Assembly (NCBI GenBank): GCA_964409985.1
Contig: CAYPEZ010000002.1
Span: forward strand, 1 to 39,933
Direction: 5' to 3'
Source of the DNA: CAYPEZ01 sp964409985
Lineage (GTDB): Bacteria > Patescibacteriota > Minisyncoccia > Phycocordibacterales > UBA6899
DNA: 39,933 nucleotides
Below are positions 14,415 to 21,650 of this stretch, piece after piece. The notes under the pieces were generated by a model that was not told the origin of the DNA, ran no database searches, and saw only the letters and a list, made by a program, of their open reading frames with translations. Positions within the stretch are counted from its first letter, which is position 1; the number at the start of each line of letters is the position of its first letter. The position numbers were made by a program, and so were the translations under genes.

Positions 14415-14443
14415 TTGAAGGTGGTGAATAAAAGTCTTAGTAT
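14415..14443 (+). promoter_or_regulatory. promoter predicting a leaderless DUF4279 transcript
   Basis: TTGAAG (14415-14420), a 17-bp spacer and TAGTAT (14438-14443), with 6 bp to the ATG at 14450. The geometry is the same as at 1041-1076 and 25296-25331. No Shine-Dalgarno site is seen. Confidence 0.65.
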
Positions 14444-14449
14444 CAATAC

Positions 14450-14902
14450 ATGCACCCATACACATATAATTTTTCCTTTCGTATTCGCCATCCGAATAAA
14501 GACCTTAAAGAAATATCCAAAGTTTTTGGGAGTATTCAAGGATTCACCCTTAAAAGGGTATGGAAGGTGGGAGATCCAGGAAAAACTCCTAAAGGAGATT
14601 CCCTAGAGGGGAACTATCCCGATTCGTATTGTTATTTTCAGATATTTGATGAACCTCAGTCCAGCGATAAAAAAACTCTTGCTGAGGCTCTTGAGGGTGC
14701 CGTTAATGAATTAAAACCCCACAAAAAAACACTGGATGAATTGGACAAAGATGGAGCAGAAGTTAATTTTTTTATCGGGTGGTATTTTGATGCAAATTCG
14801 GGAGAAACTTTAAACCCTGACTTACTTAAGAAACTAGCCGACCTAAATATTGGTTTGGAATTTGATCTATATCCTCCTGGTTTGAATGGTAATGAGACAT
14901 GA
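14450..14902 (+). CDS. DUF4279 domain protein
   Basis: 150 residues, cytosolic, covering one DUF4279 domain. The family traits are visible: an N-terminal strand YNFSFRIRHPNKDLKEISKV followed by a turn, KVGDPGKTPKGD around residues 39-50 in the position of the usual Lys-Gly-Asp motif, a middle helix (about 75-95), and the closing segment DLLKKLADLNIGLEFDLYPP. The function of DUF4279 is not established; members occur near immunity and toxin loci. The gene is clearly more AT-rich than the neighbouring metabolic genes and stands alone between solo REPs, so recent acquisition is likely. The start is supported by the promoter 6 bp upstream. No toxin gene is visible beside it. Confidence 0.75.
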   Translation: MHPYTYNFSFRIRHPNKDLKEISKVFGSIQGFTLKRVWKVGDPGKTPKGDSLEGNYPDSYCYFQIFDEPQSSDKKTLAEALEGAVNELKPHKKTLDELDKDGAEVNFFIGWYFDANSGETLNPDLLKKLADLNIGLEFDLYPPGLNGNET

Positions 14903-15137
14903 AAGAACATTATTCTAAATGCAGAATAATGATAATGCAGATAATGGGGTCAGCCACCGTTTCTTGACGCAGATAATGGTGTCAGCCACCACTTCTACAG
15001 ATTATGCTTCCACAGAGTGTTGCCACGGGGAATCATATTGTCGAGGGGAAATGGGGACATTGGGCATTATATATACTGAATCCTATGAGATACTGTGATG
15101 GTATTGTTCAGTGCGCCGATAGGGTACGGCGTTTTGT
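14903..15137. other. intergenic region with hairpin and REPs
   Basis: CATTATTCT (14908-14916) and AGAATAATG (14923-14931) form a 9-bp hairpin without a T-run just after the DUF4279 gene. Two REPs follow at 14941-14999. Before ackA, CGCCG (15114-15118) and CGGCG (15127-15131) form a short hairpin followed by TTTT (15132-15135), only 8 bp before the ATG. TATACT (15072-15077) is a possible -10 box, but I see no matching -35. Confidence 0.5.
14941..14999 (+). repeat. tandem pair of solo REPs, types A and B
   Basis: ATAATGGGGTCAGCCACCG continuing with TTTCTTGACG (14941-14969, type A, as in the RAYT left end) is followed after 3 bp by ATAATGGTGTCAGCCACCAC with TTCTACA (14973-14999, type B, as at 11146). 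The order A then B is the reverse of that at 11146-11215, where B precedes A. Confidence 0.7.
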
Positions 15138-15143
15138 GTGTTT

Positions 15144-16262
15144 ATGGATTCACAGATCTTAGTCATCAATGGAGGTTCCTCAAGTATCAAATTCGCGCTC
15201 TTTGTCCGCGAAGGTGTACGACCTGTGCTCACAGGCGGGATCGAACGGATAGGCCTCGATGGGTCCATGATCACACTGACGCGTAATGTGAAAGAGAAAG
15301 AGGAGCGCCTGACACCAATCCCTGATACCCAGACTGCGATGGCACTTCTTTTTCAAACCATCTCATCGGCACCAGAGACAAAAACCATTTCTGCGATCGG
15401 CCACCGGATTGTCCACGGTATGCATCACGAAAAACACGAGCTCATTACGCCACAATTGCGTGAAGAACTCCGTGGGCGAGAGCATATCGATCCTGAACAC
15501 CTCCCATTTGAAAACGCCCTCATCGATACGAGTATTGCTGCGTATCCATCTATTCCACAATTCGCTTGCTTTGATACGGTCTTTCATCGATCAATCCCGC
15601 GTGTCGCCTCAATACTTCCAATCCCGAGAAAATATTTTGATGCTGGTATAAAAAAGTATGGTTTTCATGGACTGTCATGTGAATACATTGTCGAAGAACT
15701 CCGTCTTGTGGACCCACGCGCCGCAGCAGGGCGACTCATTATTGCGCACCTTGGGAGTGGATCGAGTATTACTGCTGTGCGTGGAGGGCAGTCGATCGAC
15801 ACCACCATGGGATTCACACCCACCGGGGGAATCCCTATGAGCTCGCGCACAGGAGATCTTGATCCTGGCACAATGCTCCATATCGCTCGTAGCGAGCATA
15901 TGACCGACGAGCAAGTGGGGACCATGATTTCTCACCAATCAGGACTCCTAGGAATCTCTGGTGTGAGCGCAGACATGCACGATCTTCTTATGAAAGAAGG
16001 CGAAGACACTCGTGCCAAGGAGGCCATTGATGTGTTTTGTTATGAGGCAAAGAAACGGATCGCTGGATATGCGGGTGTGCTTGGGGGGGTTGATGCGCTC
16101 ATCTTTGTCGGCGGAATTGGCGAACGCTCAGAGCTCATCCGTAAGCGGATTTGCGCAGGACTCGAGTGGATGGGGATCAGTGCGTCAGATCCGTCACGTG
16201 TGCGCGTCATGCATACGAACGAAGAACTGATGATGGCACGCATCGTCGCTCGCATGATGTGA
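15144..16262 (+). CDS. ackA: acetate kinase
   Basis: Transfers the phosphate of acetyl phosphate to ADP, giving acetate and ATP, in the cytosol. About 372 residues, slightly shorter than the usual 400. Motifs of the ASKHA fold are present: the N-terminal VINGGSSSIKFAL (phosphate loop), GHRIVHG, CFDTVFH, YGFHGLS, IIAHLGSGSS with the catalytic-loop glycines, TPTGGIPMSSRTGDLDPG and, near the end, IFVGGIGERS. A GTG lies two codons upstream (15138); the ATG is preferred. Phosphoketolase follows 25 bp downstream and makes its substrate, so the pair gives one ATP per acetyl phosphate. No phosphotransacetylase gene is visible. Confidence 0.95.
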   Translation: MDSQILVINGGSSSIKFALFVREGVRPVLTGGIERIGLDGSMITLTRNVKEKEERLTPIPDTQTAMALLFQTISSAPETKTISAIGHRIVHGMHHEKHELITPQLREELRGREHIDPEHLPFENALIDTSIAAYPSIPQFACFDTVFHRSIPRVASILPIPRKYFDAGIKKYGFHGLSCEYIVEELRLVDPRAAAGRLIIAHLGSGSSITAVRGGQSIDTTMGFTPTGGIPMSSRTGDLDPGTMLHIARSEHMTDEQVGTMISHQSGLLGISGVSADMHDLLMKEGEDTRAKEAIDVFCYEAKKRIAGYAGVLGGVDALIFVGGIGERSELIRKRICAGLEWMGISASDPSRVRVMHTNEELMMARIVARMM

Positions 16263-16287
16263 TAGAATATTTTTAGCTCTTTTTTGT

Positions 16288-18657
16288 ATGTCGCATTCAC
16301 ATAAACATCTTTCGCACGAACTTCTCTCACGCATAGACGCATACTGGCGTGCCGCAAACTATCTGTCAGTAGGGCAGATCTATCTCTACAACAACCCGCT
16401 CCTCAAACGCGCACTGACACTTGCTGATATCAAACCTACGCTCTTGGGTCACTGGGGCACGACTCCTGGCCAAAACTTCATCTATGCGCACCTCAATCGT
16501 GTGATCAAAGACCGCGATCTGAACATGATCTACGTCTCAGGTCCTGGACATGGCGGACCGGCAATGGTTGCCAATACGTATCTCGAAGGAACATACAGTG
16601 AGATCTACCCTGACATCAGCCAAGATGAAGAGGGGATGCGAAGGCTCTTTACGCAATTTTCGTTTCCTGGAGGCATTCCGAGCCATGTCTCACCTGAGTG
16701 CCCTGGATCGATTCATGAGGGGGGAGAACTTGGATACTCACTCAGCCACTCCTTTGGAGCAGCGCTCGACAACCCAGATCTTGTCGTTGCATGCGTAGTC
16801 GGTGATGGCGAAGCTGAAACAGGGCCACTTGCCACAGCCTGGCACTCAAACAAATTTTTGAATCCCATTACTGATGGAGCAGTGCTCCCAATTCTCCACC
16901 TCAATGGATACAAGATCGCAAACCCAAGTGTTCTTGCGCGTATTGAGCCGGAAGAGCTTGATCAGCTGCTCAGAGGATATGGATGGACACCACATTATGT
17001 TGAGGGGAACGACCCAATGACGATGCATCGCCTCATGGCAGAGACCCTTGATCGCGTGATGGACGAGATCGCACGCATTCAGACGCAGGCACGCAGTACA
17101 AACGATCCATCACGACCACGATGGCCAATGATTGTTCTGCGCTCTCCTAAAGGATGGACCGGGCCAAAAGAAGTCGATGGACTTCCAAATGAAGATTCCT
17201 TCCGAGCACATCAAGTACCGCTCTCAGTCGACAAGGAGCACCCGAGACACCTCGAACTCCTCGAAGAGTGGATGCGCAGCTATCGACCAGAGGAGCTCTT
17301 TGATGACACCGGAAAACTGAAGGCTGAGCTTGCAGAGCTTGCCCCTACAGGGACCCGCCGCATGGGCGCAAACCCACATGCAAACGGTGGGCTTCTCCTC
17401 AAAGACCTTCGCCTACCTGATTTTCGAGACTACTCTATCGATGTGAAGACTCCGGGAAGCGTCATGGCGTCGGACACACAGCGACTCGGCGATTTTCTTC
17501 ATGACACGATTGAGCTCAACAAAGAACATCGTAACTTTCGTATCTTTGGTCCAGACGAGACGCTTTCTAATCGCCTCAACGCTGTCTTCGATGTCACGAA
17601 GCGTCAGTGGAATGCACGCACATATGAGAGTGACGAATTTCTTGAGACTGATGGACGTGTCATGGAAATATTAAGCGAGCACCAGTGCCAAGGGTGGCTC
17701 GAAGGATATCTCCTCACCGGGCGACATGGACTCTTCAACAGCTACGAGGCATTCATCCATATCGTCGACTCGATGTTCAATCAACACGCAAAGTGGCTGA
17801 AGGTGACATCTGATCTTCCTTGGCGAAGAAAGATTGCATCACTCAACTACCTTCTTGCATCGCACGTATGGCAGCAAGCGCACAATGGATTCACGCACCA
17901 AGATCCAGGGTTCCTCGACCATGTGGTGAACAAGAAAGCTGAAGTCGTGCGTGTCTATCTTCCTCCAGATGCAAATTGCCTCCTCTCGATTTATGATCAC
18001 TGTCTGCGCAGTCGTCACTATGTGAACGTGGTCGTTGCAAGTAAATATCTTGCGCCACAATGGCTCTCAATGGATGCCGCAGTGAAGCATTGTAGTGAAG
18101 GCATCGGCATTTGGGGATGGGCAAGTAACGATCAAGGAGGAGAGCCCGACGTGGTCATGGCAAGCTGCGGCGATGTCCCAACTCGAGAAATCCTTGCCGC
18201 AATCATGATTCTTCGCAAGGAACTTCCGGAGCTTAAAATTCGCATGGTCAATGTGGTCGATCTTATGAAAATCCAACCCCAGAGTGAGCACCCACATGGA
18301 CTCTCTGAAACAGATTTCGAATCAATCTTTACTACCGATAAGCCAGTCATCTTTGGATTCCATGGATACCCGTGGCTCATTCACCGGCTTACATATCGTC
18401 ATCGCAATCACTCAAACATCCATGTTCGTGGATACAAAGAGGAGGGGACCATCACAACGAACTTTGACATGACAGTCCTCAACGAGCTGGACCGATATCA
18501 CCTCGTGATTGATGTGGTCAATCGACTTCCACAACTTGGGTCACGTGGAGCGTACGTTAAACAAATGGCGCAAGACAAACTCGTAGAACACCGTGACTAT
18601 ATCCGAACGTACGGGACCGACATGCCAGAGATACTTGATTGGAAATGGGAAGCTTAA
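16288..18657 (+). CDS. xfp: xylulose-5-phosphate / fructose-6-phosphate phosphoketolase
   Basis: A thiamine-diphosphate enzyme of 789 residues, the full family length. It splits xylulose 5-phosphate to glyceraldehyde 3-phosphate and acetyl phosphate, or fructose 6-phosphate to erythrose 4-phosphate and acetyl phosphate. Seen in order: GPGHGGPAMVANTYLEG (about residues 87-103), HVSPECPGSIHEGGELGYSL, the ThDP/Mg motif GDGEAETGPLATAWHSNKF (172-190), SPKGWTGPKEVDG, and the C-terminal lobe beginning HGFHGYPWLIHRL-type sequence. Specificity for one or both substrates cannot be read safely. TAGAAT (16263-16268), overlapping the ackA stop, could give a separate transcript, but an ackA-xfp operon is the simplest reading. 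No Shine-Dalgarno site is visible. Confidence 0.97.
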   Translation: MSHSHKHLSHELLSRIDAYWRAANYLSVGQIYLYNNPLLKRALTLADIKPTLLGHWGTTPGQNFIYAHLNRVIKDRDLNMIYVSGPGHGGPAMVANTYLEGTYSEIYPDISQDEEGMRRLFTQFSFPGGIPSHVSPECPGSIHEGGELGYSLSHSFGAALDNPDLVVACVVGDGEAETGPLATAWHSNKFLNPITDGAVLPILHLNGYKIANPSVLARIEPEELDQLLRGYGWTPHYVEGNDPMTMHRLMAETLDRVMDEIARIQTQARSTNDPSRPRWPMIVLRSPKGWTGPKEVDGLPNEDSFRAHQVPLSVDKEHPRHLELLEEWMRSYRPEELFDDTGKLKAELAELAPTGTRRMGANPHANGGLLLKDLRLPDFRDYSIDVKTPGSVMASDTQRLGDFLHDTIELNKEHRNFRIFGPDETLSNRLNAVFDVTKRQWNARTYESDEFLETDGRVMEILSEHQCQGWLEGYLLTGRHGLFNSYEAFIHIVDSMFNQHAKWLKVTSDLPWRRKIASLNYLLASHVWQQAHNGFTHQDPGFLDHVVNKKAEVVRVYLPPDANCLLSIYDHCLRSRHYVNVVVASKYLAPQWLSMDAAVKHCSEGIGIWGWASNDQGGEPDVVMASCGDVPTREILAAIMILRKELPELKIRMVNVVDLMKIQPQSEHPHGLSETDFESIFTTDKPVIFGFHGYPWLIHRLTYRHRNHSNIHVRGYKEEGTITTNFDMTVLNELDRYHLVIDVVNRLPQLGSRGAYVKQMAQDKLVEHRDYIRTYGTDMPEILDWKWEA

Positions 18658-18665
18658 GCAGTGTT

Positions 18666-18694
18666 TTGACACATAAATATTCATATTGTATTAT
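18666..18694 (+). promoter_or_regulatory. promoter of the RNase P RNA gene
   Basis: TTGACA (18666-18671), a 17-bp spacer and TATTAT (18689-18694): a near-consensus promoter. The expected start, about 7 bp after the -10, is at 18701-18702, precisely where helix P1 of the RNA begins. Confidence 0.85.
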
Positions 18695-18701
18695 TCTCTT
18701 G

Positions 18702-19104
18702 CCCTACGCAGGGAATCGCTCTTCTTTCTACACATCACGGTGGTGCTCTAGAAACCTCATCCGTGGTTAAAGGTGGTAAAGGAGGGAGGAAAGTCCGAGC
18801 ACATATCTCCACGACTAGACGGAGAGAGGGTAGCGGGTAACACCCGCACGGAGCAATCCGAGAGGTGCGAGCAGTGACGCCGGTGGCGAAAGTGATCCGG
18901 TATCCAGAAATGGATAAACCTCTGTATACACCGCAAGGTAAAATCAGAGGGTGAAACGGCTAAATCCTTACTTGTGTGCAAGGCCGTGTTCCTCGATAGA
19001 GGAAAGTGCCGCTCGAGGTGACCAGTAATGGTCATCCCAGATGAATGATTCTCGATCCTTGGGAAATGGCCCAGAGATTACAGAACTCGGCTTATCGCGT
19101 AGAG
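18702..19104 (+). ncRNA. rnpB: RNase P RNA, bacterial type A
   Basis: The catalytic RNA that removes 5' leaders from pre-tRNAs. The invariant core is present: GAGGAAAGTCCGAGC (around 18784) of P4/CR-I, the central AGATGAATGATT segment (about 19040), and ACAGAACTCGGCTTAT (about 19080-19095) of CR-V. The terminal helix P1 is formed by CTACGC (18704-18709) and GCGTAG (19097-19102). A length of about 400 nt is normal for type A. It has its own promoter and terminator, so it is independently expressed between xfp and the O-antigen-ligase-like gene. Confidence 0.95.
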
Positions 19105-19109
19105 CCCTG

Positions 19110-19153
19110 AAACCGCCTTCTTGTCAACGTTACAAGAGGGCGGTTTGCCTTTT
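19110..19153 (+). terminator. rho-independent terminator of rnpB
   Basis: AAACCGCC (19110-19117) pairs with GGCGGTTT (19139-19146), extended inward by TCTTGT/ACAAGA, and is followed by a T-run (19149-19153). Confidence 0.85.
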
Positions 19154-19185
19154 TGGCCATATGTATTCTAGAGAGAATGTCCACA

Positions 19186-19213
19186 TTGTCATTCAGAGTT
19201 GTGGCCCTATAAT
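19186..19213 (+). promoter_or_regulatory. promoter of the O-antigen-ligase/TPR gene
   Basis: TTGTCA (19186-19191), a 16-bp spacer and a consensus TATAAT (19208-19213). Transcription would start near 19220, giving a leader of about 27 nt that contains AGGAG at 19234-19238. Confidence 0.75.
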
Positions 19214-19246
19214 AATGAAACTATTAACCAATTAGGAGTTTTATTA

Positions 19247-21646
19247 TTGACCCACAATTTTATGGAAGGAGAACAGCAACATATTCAAAGCGAAGCAGTG
19301 GCCACACCAGCACCAGCGCAGTCACTACTCACAAAGAAACTTCCGGGTGTACTCGGATGGATTCTTTCTATCTTTGTTTTTTTAGCACCAATCTTCGTCG
19401 TCCCCAGCGTTGCAATCGCTATTGATGCATCGAAAACCTGGATTCTTCTTGGTGCAGTATTCTTGGGTACGATTGTGACCATCCTTCACCTCTTACTTCG
19501 AGGAGAAGTCTCCCTCCCAAGAACGCTCACAGTATATGCTTTCTTCGGGGTACTGATTTCTGCTGTGCTCTCTGCGTTTTTCTCACCTCAAAAAATTGTC
19601 GCCTTCCTTTCTTCTGGGTCACAGATCGGAACCGCCTCAACAACAGGACTTCTTGTCCTCCTAGGAATCCTTTCTGCATACGCCTTTAGAGAAAAGAAAA
19701 CGCTGTTTGGACTTTTCCTTTCATTCTTCGGTGGATTTGCCGTTCTTTCCTTGTTCCATATCATTCGCCTCATTGCGGGTGCTGATGTGTTGTCATTCGG
19801 AGTTTTCCAAAGCGCAGTATTTTCACTTGCTGGAAAGTGGAATGACTTTGCGGTCGTCGCTGGTCTCGCACTTATTTTGGCAACCGTCTCAGAGTTCTAC
19901 TTCAGACAGAACGTCAAAATCTTATGGGCTTCACGAGTGTTCGCACTTATTGCAGCGGTGTTTGTGGCGATGATCGATTTCTGGATTTTATGGATTGTGA
20001 TTGCTATCGTCGTAGGCCTCTTTCTTGTTCGTACACTTGTTGACACGGCACATGGGAGTGAGGGGACACCTCTCTCTTGGAAGGCTCGTGCAAGTAAGAT
20101 GTCGATCCTCGCGCTTGTCGTAGTGGTCCTCGGACTTGGCTTTGGATATCTCTTCCGTTTCCCAGTAGGTGATTCAACACCAGTACAAGCGATCGTCAGC
20201 AAGCTCTCTCCGCAGTCATATGCAGAAATTGTGCTTCCTCCTGGTCCAACATGGGATATTGCTACTGGAGTATGGAAAGAGGGGACAACAAGAGCACTCT
20301 TTGGAGTTGGAGGAAATCGTTTTTCTGCAGCATACTTTAACCACAAGCCGGATGGCATCAACAACACCCCACTTTGGGACTCTAGCTTTGACGCTGGATT
20401 TAGCCATGTGACGACAGCGTTTTCGACAAACGGCATCTTAGGATTACTCGCTTGGATATTCTTAATCATTGCAGCACTTTCCCTTGTCTACAGCGCATTG
20501 AAAGAGCGCACAGAGGGAGTTCGTGCATATCTTGCCCATAGCACAGCACTCGCAACACTCTATCTTCTTGTTGTGCTTTGTGTGTACTTGCCAAATCTTT
20601 CAACGACCGCGCTCTTCTTTGTCTTCCTTGGCGCACTTGCTGGATTCCTCTCGGGAGAAGGGAAAGTAAAAACATGCAGTGTTGCACTTCCGAACGCTCG
20701 TGGATGGGGAGTGGCATTTGTTCCTCTTCTCGTCCTTGTCGCCATTGGCGTCTCTGTATGGACTTTTGAGATCACAGGTGCACTCCGAGCTGAAGCTGCT
20801 TATCAGGAGGCTCGTGGTCTTGCGAACCAAGGGAACACCCGTGATGCTCTTGCACTCACCGAACAAGCGTCGAGCATCGCTCCCCGTGATGCACAGTACC
20901 GCCTTCTCGCTGATCTTCATCTTCTTGAGTTCCAGCGGGTACTTGCTGAAACCCCTTCTTCACAAGAGGCACTACAAAAGAAAGTTCAAGAGCTTGCAAA
21001 AAATGCATCTGATGCAGCATCAAAGGCAATACAACTTGATCCAACAAACTACCTTAATCATGTCAGCCGCGCAGGAATCGGTGACCTCTTTGCTACACTC
21101 AACATCGACCGTACAGTAACATCTGCAGCAGCTCGAGACGCATACATTGAAGCATCACGACTCAACCCATCGAGTCCTCGACTTGAGTTTGCCATCGGAC
21201 GTGCATCGCTCCTTTTGGGAGATCGACAGGGAGCAATTCTCCACCTTGAAAAGGCACGTGAACTTCGACCTGCATACCCTGAAGCAATCGCTGCACTTGC
21301 CGAGCTCAACCGCCAAGATGGAAAGATGGATAGAGCCATCGAGATCGCCACTGCCGGACTTCAGAATGACCCGTCAAACTTCATCATCCTGTTCCAACTC
21401 GGATTCCTTTACTACTCGAACAGTGACTTTGATCGTGCGATTGCGGCATTCGAAAATGCTATCGCGATCAACCCATATTATGCTGATGCAAAATATTTCC
21501 TTGGCGTTGCATACGCAGAAAAGGGGAATCGAGAAGCAGCGATGAAGCAGTTTGAAGAAATCCGCACTCTGAACCCAGATAATGCAGAAATCAAGCGAGT
21601 CATCAAGAATATGACCGAGGGACGAAAGCCCTTACAAGATCAATAA
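19247..21646 (+). CDS. O-antigen-ligase-like membrane protein with C-terminal TPR repeats
   Basis: About 799 residues. The N-terminal half has some ten to twelve membrane helices (about residues 35-470), with a large outer loop that contains GGNRFSAAYFNHKPDGINNT, the hallmark of the Wzy/WaaL O-antigen ligase fold. The C-terminal third is cytosolic or exported and holds at least four TPR-type repeats (AYQEARGLANQGNTRDALAL, and AIAAFENAIAINPYYADA near the end). Such proteins may polymerise or attach surface glycans, here with a protein-binding tail. The TTG at 19247 is chosen because AGGAG lies 8 bp before it and it is in frame; the ATG at 19262 would be 23 bp from that site. MurJ follows 4 bp after the stop, in the same operon. 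Confidence 0.8.
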   Translation: MTHNFMEGEQQHIQSEAVATPAPAQSLLTKKLPGVLGWILSIFVFLAPIFVVPSVAIAIDASKTWILLGAVFLGTIVTILHLLLRGEVSLPRTLTVYAFFGVLISAVLSAFFSPQKIVAFLSSGSQIGTASTTGLLVLLGILSAYAFREKKTLFGLFLSFFGGFAVLSLFHIIRLIAGADVLSFGVFQSAVFSLAGKWNDFAVVAGLALILATVSEFYFRQNVKILWASRVFALIAAVFVAMIDFWILWIVIAIVVGLFLVRTLVDTAHGSEGTPLSWKARASKMSILALVVVVLGLGFGYLFRFPVGDSTPVQAIVSKLSPQSYAEIVLPPGPTWDIATGVWKEGTTRALFGVGGNRFSAAYFNHKPDGINNTPLWDSSFDAGFSHVTTAFSTNGILGLLAWIFLIIAALSLVYSALKERTEGVRAYLAHSTALATLYLLVVLCVYLPNLSTTALFFVFLGALAGFLSGEGKVKTCSVALPNARGWGVAFVPLLVLVAIGVSVWTFEITGALRAEAAYQEARGLANQGNTRDALALTEQASSIAPRDAQYRLLADLHLLEFQRVLAETPSSQEALQKKVQELAKNASDAASKAIQLDPTNYLNHVSRAGIGDLFATLNIDRTVTSAAARDAYIEASRLNPSSPRLEFAIGRASLLLGDRQGAILHLEKARELRPAYPEAIAALAELNRQDGKMDRAIEIATAGLQNDPSNFIILFQLGFLYYSNSDFDRAIAAFENAIAINPYYADAKYFLGVAYAEKGNREAAMKQFEEIRTLNPDNAEIKRVIKNMTEGRKPLQDQ

Positions 21647-21650
21647 AAGA

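Noticed and set aside
18757..19035. Minus-strand open frame of 92 codons within the RNase P RNA gene
   Set aside because: It is antisense to a recognisable RNA gene and has no features of a protein.
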